A stretch of DNA of 64,000 nucleotides from NCBI RefSeq assembly GCF_042477335.2, contig NC_091246.1:17481001-17545000 (forward strand). The letters run 5' to 3'. Each line of letters starts with the position of its first letter. The stretch's first letter is position 1. Shown here piece after piece: positions 46,856 through 57,943 of this stretch. The position numbers were made by a program, and so were the translations under genes. The notes below the pieces were generated by a model. The model made no database searches. It saw only the letters and a list, made by a program, of their open reading frames with translations, and was not told the DNA's origin. This DNA is from Ovis canadensis. Taxonomy: Eukaryota > Chordata > Mammalia > Artiodactyla > Bovidae.

Positions 46856-49740
46856 CTGTCCTGGGATCAGTGAAACAGGCATGTACTGGGAGTCACGGCA
46901 CTCTTTGAGTTAAGAGACCCACCTGTTTCTTGCTCAGCTCATTCCTTTCTGTGCTTGTTTATTCAGCTATAAAATAAAAGGGTTAAAATGAATGTTGCAG
47001 TGAGGCTCCCTCTGGCTCTTAAAATTCAAGGGCAAGCTGATTTTCACATGAGTGCTAATGTGTTTGGGGGAATGGTGGCACACATTTTGCCATCTAGTGG
47101 TCATATTTCGGGGTTTGTCCCACTGCTCAGCTTCTCAGGATGGCTCCGTTTGGAGAATTGAGATTTTATTCCAGGATCCAGATGTCAGCAGTTGCAGCAG
47201 AGGCAAGAAGGACAAGAGCTCCCTGCTTAGAGAAGGAATGAATGGCCACCTGGTTGTCAAGTGAGAGACTGTCAATCTTGACTCTAAGCACCTCTCTGGG
47301 GACATCCATGGATGTATAACTTCTACCAAGTTAACATAAGAGGTTTTCTCCTGGGAAGGCAGGCAAACTGTACATGGAAATGGTCAGATTAGGAAAATTA
47401 CTGCTGGAATATGCAGGTGAGGAAAGAAAAGTGATCTGATGAGGCGCTGATTAGCGGATCCAAGGTCTCTGGTCACTTAGCAGAGTGCAAGGTTAAGAAG
47501 CCAGAATGAAGTATAACTGAGTCTATCAGAGCAAGCCTGGCCTTCAGAGTGTAGGGAAGGGCTTTCATTCTGCAAACTTAGGGTAGGATCCAAGATCTGA
47601 TGCCTGTGAAACCAGAAGACAGTCAAAAAAAAGGTATTTGAGCAGCCAGTTGTGTACAGGGGGATAGATATGGAACCTCTATCATAATGTGGACACAAGA
47701 TAGTTTAGACTCTGAACCCTTCAGGGACAGATAAAAAGAAATAAGCTAAAAAGAGTGGGTAAGACCCTCCCACCCTGGTGAACAATGGGAAACCCAGTCT
47801 GAAATGGGTAGAAATGTTTAGTGTATGCACTTCTGGATGTTAAGTTTGTGCAAACGTTTCTCACTAAACAAGCTGGATTTTGCCCAGGAACACTAAAATT
47901 ACCTGTTAAAATTTTTCGATCATGAAAAAGAAAAAGTTAAGGTTCAGCTATTTAGAATTTGGGTATAATTTCTATGGGCTGATTTTCTAGCAAAGAGAAA
48001 GTTGATTACAATGACCTGTCATTTGGGGACAAGTTTACTGGTAACCCTAAAAACTTAATTATGTTATTTATGAGTAGACCCAATGACAATGCACTGAAAG
48101 TTCATCCTAAGAGAGGAAGGTCATTGGTTATCATGTATCAAAAAAGTTGTTATTTTTTAATTTGGAGTGGTGTGGTCATAGGTTGTACATTTTCCCAACT
48201 TTGCTTTAGGAAAACTTTCAGCCCATTCTCTCTTCTGGTTTCCATCTATGATATTACTATTATTCTCTAGCTTTAGAGGAAAATCTGCCAGTTTGGTCCA
48301 GAAAGTAGTCCTAAGCAGCCTAGATAAAATGTAAGATGGCTTCCTATCCTGGACAAAGAAAAAATAGCATGCTTCCTGGGCCTGATATCCCTTTACCTGT
48401 CACTTAGAATACACAGTCAAAGTGACTCATGAAGAGATGCGGAGACACAGCCATCCCAGCCCACTCAGAGATGTATCTTCAAGGGAGAAAAGAAAGCAGG
48501 GGTTTCAGAGTGGGCAGTACTTGATAAAGTTGGGATGTTTCAGTTCTTGCTTCCCCCCAATATTCAATAGAGAGGACAACTGGGAATGGATGCAAACTTT
48601 ATAAATACGATGGTCTCAGGTGGGGAACAGCTGCCAGGTTTGCCACTCATGTGCATTTCAGAGTCCTGATGAAGTATTGGAGAGGAGAGGGAACAGGCAG
48701 GTTTACATACCATGGAAACTGGTTCATAGGCCATAAGTGAAAGATATGGAACTGTAATTGATGAATAAATACAATGAGGAGTACATTTAGAAAAAGTAGA
48801 GGTATTTCTATTAATATTTTAGGGTTAACATTAAAATTGGGATAAGGATTATAAATTCATAAAATATTAAGTGACCATGAATCGCTCATATTTTACCTAT
48901 TGATTGAGAATGAAATAAGGAAAATAAGTTTTATGAAATCACAGCCCTTTTGAAATCATGTCTGGTAGCATAGTCTCACTTGAATGATTTGTCAAATGAG
49001 TACTATCAGGTCAATGAAAATATTCTCACAATGGCTGGAAATTGAAGCATCACACACACATAAGTTTTCTTTTCACTTCAAATATGAAAATAGAAGGTGT
49101 ATGGAAATTTACATATCTTTGACAAGACTAGAAATGAACTGTCATTTTCTTATATGATGCCCTGTGCTCTAAATCAATTCCACACCAGGTTGCTTGTAAA
49201 AGGAATCGCCTCACATCTTTTCTTGACATCACCTGAAATCTGACCACTTGATTATTAACTCAGCCTCCACAACCTTAAAAGTAGCCCTAACATACAGGCT
49301 TAAAGGAGTTAAAATTTTACTGGTATATACCCTTCCTTAATTGCACCTGGTAAGCCCACCTTCCGGTGCAAACATTATTTAACATTCTGAAAGCACTTAT
49401 AGAACATATCATGTTCTATATAAGGAATATTCTTCAAAGGGTGAGGGGGTTTCCCTCAAAGGAACTGGGTTGCTTAACAAAGGGAGGGGGAAAAGAGGCA
49501 GGCATCTGTCTCACTCATGTCTGCCTCGCCACTGTAACCTAGTTCACCTGGCACATGGAGACTCTTATAAATGTCAGATGAGAGAATTGTATCAGATGGC
49601 TCAGGAGTTAGGACTCTCTGTATCTTCAAACGTCTCATATTTCTTTGGTTCCTACTTATGTTTGACATGTATCTTTTTAAACAGTCATCTCCCTTTTGCG
49701 CAGGAGGGGAACTCTACTAATACCATTTCGACCTACTGTC

Positions 49741-49954
49741 TCAGTACAATTGGATAACTTCATCCCACTCAGAAACAGGCCAGACTCCATTGGGCGACAC
49801 ATTTGGGGGAGAACGCTTCCAGTCCCATGTCTTTATAGGAATCTTCCAGGTCTTACCATAGTTGGCTTCGATGTATTCAATGGTTTCACAGGGCACACGA
49901 AACTTTGTGTCTACAAACTCAGTCCAGCACAGTGTAAACTTGGGAAACAGGTAC
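49741..49954 (-). CDS. FKTN: FKTN last coding exon (fukutin C-terminus)
   Basis: The exon encodes the final 70 residues of fukutin (about 461 in human), from [10 protein letters not shown] to [10 protein letters not shown] and stop. Fukutin is a Golgi type II membrane protein that transfers ribitol-5-phosphate from CDP-ribitol onto the core M3 glycan of alpha-dystroglycan; loss causes Fukuyama-type dystroglycanopathy. This segment closes the nucleotidyltransferase-like catalytic domain and includes the conserved [11 protein letters not shown] stretch. The 5' edge is a splice acceptor (minus strand TTTGCCACAG, AG at 49956-49955). The first base, G, completes the codon begun in the previous exon. 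The frame is intact. The previous exon (human sequence ending near TGKKFK) was searched for by eye up to 64000 and not found, so the intron is at least 14 kb. Identity is very secure; the rest of the gene is off the right edge. Confidence 0.97.
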
Positions 49955-50530
49955 CTGTGGCAAAACAGGCAATGTGGAAAGGAGTTAGGCTCCAACAGTG
50001 GAAGTTTAGCTAAGGAACCCACAGCTAGTGTACTCTGGGCCAAAGGACAGTCCTCTTCCACTAAACAGCTTTGGGGAACAGATACAGGGGACATTTTGTT
50101 GTTAATTGTCTAGCATCTCCTTCCTTTCTAATGTTAACTGTATCCCAATTTCACTCCCCTAGTCCCAGTCCCTACGGTCCAAAAGTGGCTGACTCCACTC
50201 CTAGGCTCCAGAGATGGGCAAAAAAGACTCAGACCTAACCAGTAAATTATAGTCATTAGGTCAGGGAAGAGAATTTACACAAATTAGGCAAATGGAAGTC
50301 ATTCTTGGAATTTCTGTTGGAACTACCAGGGGAAGAAGTGTTCTTGTGCAGAGGTTTCTAAGCTGTGGGATGGAAGCTGAGAACTGCCGGTGGCCAGCTT
50401 TGTTGTTAGCAGGGAGAGCCTGTCTGAGACTGCAGTTAAAGCAAAAAGTTGCCAAAAGAAGGAGGCAAATGATAAGAGTCTGGAAAACCCTGGGGAAGTG
50501 TTTGGGTTTGGCCGTGACAATTCCTTGAGG
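49955..50530 (-). other. FKTN last intron, unique sequence
   Basis: It begins with the acceptor of the terminal exon. An open frame continues upstream of the exon for some 45 codons, but the splice acceptor and known protein sequence show that this part is intron. Confidence 0.7.
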
Positions 50531-50736
50531 TGAAGTTGCTCAGTCGTGTCCGACTCTTTGCGACCCCATAGATTGTAGCCTACCAGGCTCCTCCTTCCAT
50601 GGGGTTTTTCCAGGCAAGAGTACTGGAGTGGGTTGCCATTTCCTTCTCCAGAGGATATTCTCAACCCAGGGATCGAACCTGGGTCTCCCACATTGTAGGC
50701 AGACGCTTTACCATCTGAGCCACCAGGGAAGCCCTA
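50531..50736 (-). mobile_element. Bov-tA SINE in FKTN intron
   Basis: Reverse orientation, from TTGCTCAGTCGTGTCCGACT to GAGCCACCAGGGAAGCCCT. It lies in the same direction as FKTN transcription. Confidence 0.93.
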
Positions 50737-52481
50737 AATATATAAATATTCTTTTTAAATACATTTCTAGTATTTGAAATTCATATACATCGAGGGAGGT
50801 ACATATAGCAAGTGAGAGAGGAAACAAAACCTTCCTAGTTAGCCAAAGAACCTAAATCAATCCTGGCAATATATGACATTTTCCAACAACAGCATCACAA
50901 ATACTTGTGTCTTTGTGACAGGTCAAGTTAATTTCTCTGTCCTGGGTTTCACTGTGGTCCTAAATGGCTTTTGATAACACTAGAGAGCTAAAGAAGAAAT
51001 TCCCAGGCTAAGTCAGAGTATTTCTTAAACTCTTTTTCTAACTTGCACAGTACTGAGAATTTCATACCACAATATGTGAACAAGGTAAGACCCAATATAT
51101 ATTGGCTTTTTAAGCAAAGCTTCACCCCACCCCCTCCTCAGATGCAGGAATAGAGATCCTATGCTTGGATGTTCTGTACTTCAACAATAATTCTCTGAAA
51201 AAAAAATAGTTATACAAACCACTTTCTTCCTGCTCTGCCTTTTATCACCTGCCCTTTTTAATTTCTATTCTCAGTCTCAAACTTTTTTCTTATTTTTAAT
51301 AGGTTGCACATCATTAAATCTCTATCAAATTCAAACTGCTACTAAAAGAACCCAACTAAAGAACACTAAAATAAGCAGCATCCGTGTAAGGTGATGCTTC
51401 CTTCACAGCATGGACTTTTCAGGGAAAAAGACAGGCATGACTCTAAGATGCTCTCCCAGGCTTCTTCCTTGCTTCCATTCCTCACAAGAACCCACCCCCC
51501 ACTCCCCTTTTTCCCCTTTCTTTCTTTCATCTCAAATGCAAAAGAATCTCTCTAAGCTAGCCCAAGGAATATGTTATAATGAATTTAACTCAACTCATAG
51601 CAGAATTATTTCAATTAGTAAGTTTTGTTACTAAAACACATTTCTTAAAGGTATTTTGGATCAGTAAAAAGCTCTATATTACAAAGGGAACTAGCAGGTT
51701 TGTTAGATTTAAGTTTATATAGTTTATATTATAGCCTGTGTTGTTGCTTTCTGAGAAATATTTCTGTGTTGTTGCTTTCTGGGAAATATTTCTTTCCTTC
51801 ACAACATGGTAAGAACCTGTAGTAATAAGATTTGAAGTAGCAATACCAGAGATGAAAGAAATGTAAAATATCAGAGGATTAAATAAAAAAGAACAGAGAA
51901 AAAACAGATTCAAAGTGTAATCATATTATAGAAAAAGGGATCTAACGGGGATGTTCTTCAAGGAAAGGTCAATTCTCATATATTTTGCTTCTCAATATCA
52001 TGTTTTACTACCAGATGAACTTAAAGCCACAGATGAAAATGACAGGCTGAGCAATTCTAAAGAAAGCAACAAGTCCTTTCTACCCAAACCAATAGGTGCT
52101 GGCAGTTAATAGACAATCCCAGCTGGCTTCTATGAAAAGAAGGCCACAGCAAATTTCAATGCTGAGGAAGAAATAGGATACAGCATAGTTCCACCATCTG
52201 CTGGTCCCAATTTTACTCTGCACACTCATATTCATGGAATTGCTTATTTTGCCATGAGATATAACCATCCATCATCAGCCTCTACCGTCCTCAATCAGAT
52301 GCTGGTCAGCAAAATGTCCACCTGTCGCATCTTATCAAGTTGACACACTGAAGTTGAAATGAGACAGAAATCATGGTCTATCTAGTAAAATAGGCCAGGA
52401 AACTTCTCTCTCAAATTTTATCCTCTACAGTTTTAGAAAAGAGGTACAAGAATGAAAAGAATGAAAAAACATCCCATTTAG
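50737..52481. other. FKTN intron, unique sequence with a short tandem repeat
   Basis: No exon is recognised. A 28-bp unit is present twice at 51737-51764 and 51765-51792 with one difference; it contains the palindrome GAAATATTTC. Confidence 0.6.
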
Positions 52482-52556
52482 ATCCCTGGCGTGCTCCAGT
52501 CCACGGGGTCACAAAGAGTCGGACATGACTGAGTGATTGAACCGAACTGAACTGAA
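52482..52556 (+). mobile_element. BovB LINE 3' terminal fragment
   Basis: About 75 bases, GATCCCTGGCGTGCTCCAGT to GAACCGAACTGAACTG. It is flanked by AAAAGAATGAAAA-type sequence on both sides (about 52455-52470 and 52556-52569), which looks like a target duplication. Confidence 0.88.
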
Positions 52557-53589
52557 AAGAATGAAAACCCAGGATGACAGGGTGGGTGAGAATACTAAAA
52601 ATTTTATCAAAGCTTTCATAAAATAAAATGTTCAAACTTTCACTGAACAAAAACAAAACATTTAAAATATATAAAGAATCTTAAATTTACTCAAAGACAA
52701 TTTAACTCAAATGTTTATTTTTGTTCCTAAATAGAAATATCCCTAAAACTGTGGTTTTCTTTTCACCAGATAATTTTTAAGCCTTTCAGCAAAAAGAAAA
52801 CTCCAGCTTCCTAGGAAAAGAAGGAAGGTAAACAAACCATAAAATGTAAAAACTGACTGTAAAATGGGATTGTGGAGAGGAAGTTGTGGGGGTAAGGTGT
52901 TAAGTGACTCAGAACAGCACACTCTGTCCAGGTTACCAGTGAATAATAACTAAGACTATAATATAGTCAATGTTATTTTAGCTTTTAAAGCCCAGATTAA
53001 GTTCTCCTAAGCAGTTTTTACTTTAAAGCTCTGAGATAGGATCCAAAATGTGAACAGATTTAATTCAGACTAAGCAAGCCCCAATCAGAATCTAAGTGCA
53101 AGGGATCTTATCACACACACAAAAAATCCATTTTCTATTTCATACCACTGTTACTTCATTTTAGTTTTGCAAAAAACAGTAGTTAGTATTTAGTTGGAAT
53201 AGATAATTTTTTCCCTCACAGACATCCTTAAAATCTGTAAAACTACTTATTGGTGGCTGGATAAACTAATTTCATCAATTGTACAAACTATAAACATAAT
53301 GGCTAAGTGACAAACACTGTTTTTACTGTTGTTAGTTAGCTAGGCTAAGTGAGAATCTATTACAACCGAATCTGACCTTTGTAAACTTAAGTTTGCATTA
53401 AACTCGAGTTGGAATAGCAAAGCCATTTTTTAAAGAATTTCTTGCAAAACAACACTAGTGTATTCTCATTACCAATTCTGTCTCCACTTTTAACTCTTAA
53501 TGTCTTTTTCTTGTGTAATTGCAGTGCCTAAGCCCTCTAGCATACTGCTTAATAAAAGCAGAGACAGCACACGTTCTTAGGTTTTATTT
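52557..53589. other. FKTN intron, no exon seen
   Basis: AT-rich noncoding sequence without recognised repeats. Confidence 0.45.
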
Positions 53590-53633
53590 TTTTAAGAGAA
53601 GGGCTTCTATGTTCAGAAGCCCTTCTCTTAAAA
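53590..53633. repeat. Perfect 19-bp inverted repeat (hairpin)
   Basis: The left arm TTTTAAGAGAAGGGCTTCT (53590-53608) and right arm AGAAGCCCTTCTCTTAAAA (53615-53633) are perfectly complementary around the 6-base loop ATGTTC. It sits directly before an L1 3' fragment. Confidence 0.9.
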
Positions 53634-53639
53634 TCAGGA

Positions 53640-54065
53640 AAAAAAAAACCCTACAGCCTGTTATACAAAGTGAAGTAAGTCAGAAAGAAACAAATATTGT
53701 GTATTAACGCATATATGTAGAATCTAGAAAAATTGTACTGATGAACCTATTTGGAGGGAAGGAATGGAGACACAGATGTAGGGAACAGACCTGCAGACAC
53801 AACGGGGGAAGGAGAGGGTGGGAGGAATGGAGGAAGTAGCCAAAGGCATATATACACTATCATGTAAAATAGATAGCTGGTGAGAAGTTGCTATGTAACT
53901 CAAGGAGCCCAGCCTGGCACTCACCGAGGGGGTGGGGTGATGGGAGCTGGAAGGCTCAAGAGGGAGGGGATATATGTATAATTACGGCTAATTCACATTG
54001 TTGTATGACAGAAACCAACACAGTACTGTAAAGCAATTTCCCTCCAATTAAAAACTAAATTTAAT
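53640..54065 (+). mobile_element. L1 LINE 3' end
   Basis: It carries TACAAAGTGAAGTAAGTCAG, TAACGCATATATGTAGAATC and the 3' UTR end TTGTTGTATGACAGAAACCA, then TACTGTAAAGCAATTTCCCT and a short AT-rich tail. It is strongly 5'-truncated and lies antisense to FKTN. Confidence 0.87.
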
Positions 54066-54718
54066 TAAAATTAATTAATGATTAAGAAAAGGACAAGCGC
54101 TTCTGAAGTTTTACCATTAAATATGATTGCTTACTTTAGGTCTTTGGTATATTCCCTTTACCAGGTTTAAAGAAATTTCAGATCCCTTTTACTCTAAGTT
54201 TACTAAAAGGTCTTTTGTTATTGTTAATTATGAAATATATCAAATGTCTTTAATGTCACCTATAGAAATAATCATGTACTTTTTAATTCCTTTAATCTTC
54301 AAGTGTTGAGAATGACACTAATATACACACACTACATAATTCTATTCTTTTGCATTTCATTTAGAATATTTTCCTCTGTGTTCACTAAGACAGTAATTTC
54401 CCTTGGAATTTTTTTCTGGTACTATTCAAGTTCAGTTTTGCTATTAGTCAAAATGAATGCATTAAAGTAAGTTTTTTTTTTCCCCCAAAATGAATTACTT
54501 AATATAGGGAATAATCTATACTATGAAGGCATTGTAAAAGTTTCCTATAGATTTTGTAAGTTTTTGGTAGGGAAAAAAGAAAAGGAGGATTTTTAATTAG
54601 CAATTCAATTTCATTAATGAGTATAAGTTATTTAGGTGTTGAGTTGATATTGCTATTATTTCCAGAAAGTTTTATCATTTTCCACATTATACCTAATTAT
54701 CACACTTGAGACTTATCT
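54066..54718. other. FKTN intron, no exon seen
   Basis: AT-rich noncoding DNA. Nothing is recognised. Confidence 0.4.
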
Positions 54719-57245
54719 TCAGTTCAGTTCAGTCCCTCAGTCGTGTCCAACTCCACAACCCCATGAAATGCAGCATGCCAGGCCTCCCTGTCCATCACTA
54801 TCTCCCGGAGTTCACTCAAGCTCACATCCATCGAGTCCGTGATGCCATCCAGCCATCTCATCCTCTGTCGTCCCCTTCTCCTCCTGCCCCCAATCCCTCC
54901 CAGCATCAGGGTCTTTTCCAATGAGTCAACTCTTCACATGAGGTGGCCAAAGTACTGGAGTTTCAGCTTTAGCATCATTCCTTCCAAAGAACACCCAGGG
55001 CTGATCTTCTTTAGAATGGACTGGTTGGATCTCCTTGCAGTCCAAGGGACTCTCAAGAGTCTTCTGCAACACCACACTTCAAAAGCATCAATTCTTCAGC
55101 GCTCAGCTTTCTTCACAGTCCAACTCTCACATCCATACATGACCACTGGAAAAACCATAGCCTTGACTAGATGGACCTTTATTGGCAAAGTAATGCCTCT
55201 GCTTTTGAATATGCTATCTAGGTTGATCATAACTTTTCTTCCAAGGAGTAAGCGTCTTTTAATTTCATGGCTGCAGTCACCATCTGCAGTGATTTTGGAG
55301 CCCCCAAAAATAGTCTGACACTGTTTCTACTGTTTCTCCATCTATTTCCCATGAAGTGATGGGACCAGATGCCATGATCTTCGTTTTCTGAACGTTGAGC
55401 TTTAAGCCAACTTTTTCACTCTCCTCTTTCACTTTCATCAAGAGGCTTTTAGTTCCTCTTCACTTTCTGCCATAAGGGTGGTGTCATCTGCATATCTGAG
55501 GTTATTGATATTTCTCCCGGCAATCTTGATTCCAGCTTATGCTTCCTCCAGCCTAGCGTTTCTCATGATGTACTCTGCATAGAAGTTAAATAAGCAGGGT
55601 GACAATATACAGCCTTAATGTACTACTTTTTCTTATTTGGAACCAGTCTGTTGTTCCATGTCCAGTTCTAACTGTTGCTTCCTGACCTGCATATAGGTTT
55701 CTCAAGAGGCAGGTCAGCTGGTCTCGTAGTCCCATCTCTTTCAGAATTTTCCAGTTTATTGTGATCCACACAAAGGCTTTGGCATAGTCAATAAAGCAGA
55801 AATAGATGTTTTCCTGAAACTCTCTTGCTTTTTCCATGATCCAGAGTATGTTGGTAATTTGATCTCTGGTTCCTCTGCCTTTTCTAAAACCAGCTTGAAC
55901 ATCTGGAAGTGCATGGTCCACGTACTGCTGAAGCCTGGCTTGGAGAATTTTGAGCATTACTTTACTAGCATGTGAGATGAGTGCAATTGTGTGGTAGTTT
56001 GAGCATTCTTTGGCATTGCCTTTCTTTGGGATTGAAATGAAAAGTGACCTTTTCCAGTCCTGTGGTCACTGCTGAGTTTTCTGGCATATTGCTGGCATAT
56101 TGAGTGCAGCACTTTCACAGCATCATCTTTCAGCATTTGAAATAGCTCAACTGGAATTCCATCACCTCCACTAGCTTTGTTCGTAGTGATGCTTTCTAAG
56201 GCCCACTTGACTTCCCATACCAGGATGTCTGGCTCTAGGTGAGTGATCATACCACCGTGATTATCTTGGTCATGAAGATCTTTTTTGTACAGTTCTTCTG
56301 TGTATTCTTGCCACCTCTTCTTAATATCTTCTGCTTCTGTTAGGTCCATACTACTTCTGTCCTTTATCAAGCCTATCTTTGCATGAAATGTTCCCTTGGT
56401 GTCTCTAATTTTCTTGAAGAGATCTCTAGTCTTTCCCATTCTGTTGTTTTCCTCTATTTCTTTGCATTGATCGCTGAAGAAGGCTTTCTTATCTCTCCTT
56501 GCTATTCTCTGGAACTCTGCATTCAGATGCTTATATCTTTCCTTTTCTCCTTTGCTTTTCACTTCTCTTCTTTTCACAGCTATTTGTAAGGCCTCCCCAG
56601 ACAGGCATTTTGCATTTTTGCATATCTTTTCCATGGGGATGGTCTTGATCCCTGTCTTCTGTACAATGTCACCAACCTCCATCCATAGTTCATCAGGCTC
56701 TCCATCTATCAGATATAGTCCCTTAAAACTATTTCTCACTTCCACTGTATAATCATAAGGGAGTTGATTTAGGTCATACCTGAATGGTCTAGTGTTTTTC
56801 CCTAGTTTCTTCAATTTAAGTCTGAATTTGGCAACAAGGAGCTCATGATCTGAGCCACAGTCAGCTCCCGGTCTTGTTTTTGCCGACTGTATAGAGCTTC
56901 TCCATCTTTGGCTGCAAAGAATATAATCAATCTGATTTTGGTGTTGACCATCTGGTGATATCCATGTGTAGAGTCTTCTCTTGTGTTGTTGGAAGAGGGT
57001 GTTTGCTATGTCCAGTGTGTTTTCTTGGCAAAACTCTCTTAGCCTTTGCCCTGCTTCATTCCGTATTCCAAGGGCAAATTTACTCCAGGTGTTTCTTGAC
57101 TTCCTACTTTTGCATTCCAGTCCCCTATAATGAAAAGGACATCTTTTTTGGGTGTTAGTTCTAAAAGGTCTTGTAGGTGTTCACAGAACCTACAGCTTCT
57201 TCCGTGTTACTGGTTGGGGCATAGACTTGTATTACTACCGCTCCT
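54719..57245 (-). mobile_element. Longest BovB LINE copy (endonuclease to 3' end)
   Basis: About 2.5 kb on the minus strand. Right to left it has the endonuclease C-terminal part (VIQ.YAP near 57240, then DYILC, GSDHELL with the catalytic SDH near 56850), a linker reading EAEDIKKRWQEYTEELYKKD, and RT motifs (SGGDGIPVELFQ, DVQAGFRKGRG, FCFIDYAKAF, LRYADD near 55485). It then reads the C-terminal domain to the TTCAGTTCAGTTCAG tail. It keeps one open frame of 285 codons (55957-56814) but is broken by frameshifts elsewhere. The first part of the endonuclease and the 5' UTR are missing. Confidence 0.96.
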
Positions 57246-57739
57246 TGGTGAGACTTGTCTTAGTAGTCCACAGATTTTCTTTTCAGTCAGTGTAACAAAG
57301 CCGAGAGCATAAACTCTAAAGCCAGACATCCAGGGTTTGAGTATTGAATATTGTCATTAATTTTAACATTTATAATTTAAGAATTAGCATTTTGATTTGT
57401 TGGTCTTTGATACTGTTTTTTTATTTCATTAATTTCTTCTCTAGGTTTCCTTTCTTCACTTTCCTTGGGCTGACACTCCTGTTCTTTTAATTTCTTCAGT
57501 TGGTAACTTTATTTTTTAAAATCTATTCTTTCATACTTACTGTTTTCAATGCTACAAGGTTACCTCTATCCTTTTAACTGAATTCTACAAGTTTTGATAT
57601 GTAGTACATTTATCAACTTGTGTAAATGCTCCATTTATAGTGGATAAGAAAGTGTATTCACCATTTGCTGGATGAAGACTTTTATATATCAATACATCAA
57701 ATAGGTCAAGCTTGTTGATTCTGTCCATATCTTCAATAT
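57246..57739 (-). mobile_element. Old L1 ORF2 remnant (left part)
   Basis: T-rich sequence such as TTATTTCATTAATTTCTTCTC and TTGATTCTGTCCATATCTTC, the reverse complement of old mammalian L1 ORF2. A SINE splits it, and it continues at 57944. Confidence 0.55.
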
Positions 57740-57943
57740 TTTGGGGATTCCCTGGTGGCTCAGATGGTAAAGAATCTGCCTGCAATATAGGAGACCTGGG
57801 TTCAATCCCTGGGTTGGAAAGATCCCCTGGAGAAAGGAACAGCTACCCACTCCATTATTCTGGCCTGGAGAATTCTATGGACAGAGCAGCTTGGCATGCT
57901 ATACTCCATGTGTCACAAAGAGTCAGACACAACTTTCACTTCA
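57740..57943 (+). mobile_element. Bov-tA SINE with 9-bp target duplication
   Basis: Plus orientation, from GGGGATTCCCTGGTGGCTCA to AGTCAGACACAACTTTCACTT. Flanked by CTTCAATAT at 57731-57739 and 57944-57952. It interrupts old L1 sequence. Confidence 0.93.

Larger units (their letters stand above)
43319..49740 (-). other. Probable FKTN 3' UTR and downstream region
   Basis: The FKTN stop codon ends at 49741, and human FKTN has a 3' UTR of several kilobases, so much of this stretch is probably transcribed. Minus-strand AATAAA hexamers occur at 47170-47165, 46963-46958 (both outside young repeats) and 43424-43419. Which one is used cannot be decided from sequence. Ruminant repeats at 44698-45685 and 46577-46855 interrupt it. 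No other gene is seen. Confidence 0.4.

Noticed and set aside
49862..50113. Plus-strand frame over the FKTN terminal exon
   Set aside because: It is the antisense shadow of the real FKTN coding sequence.
52080..52268. Minus-strand frame with a hydrophobic stretch in the FKTN intron, considered as a FKTN exon
   Set aside because: It does not match fukutin, and no matching splice sites stand out.
55957..56814. Open frame of 285 codons on the minus strand
   Set aside because: It is the linker and RT start of a BovB LINE, not a host gene.
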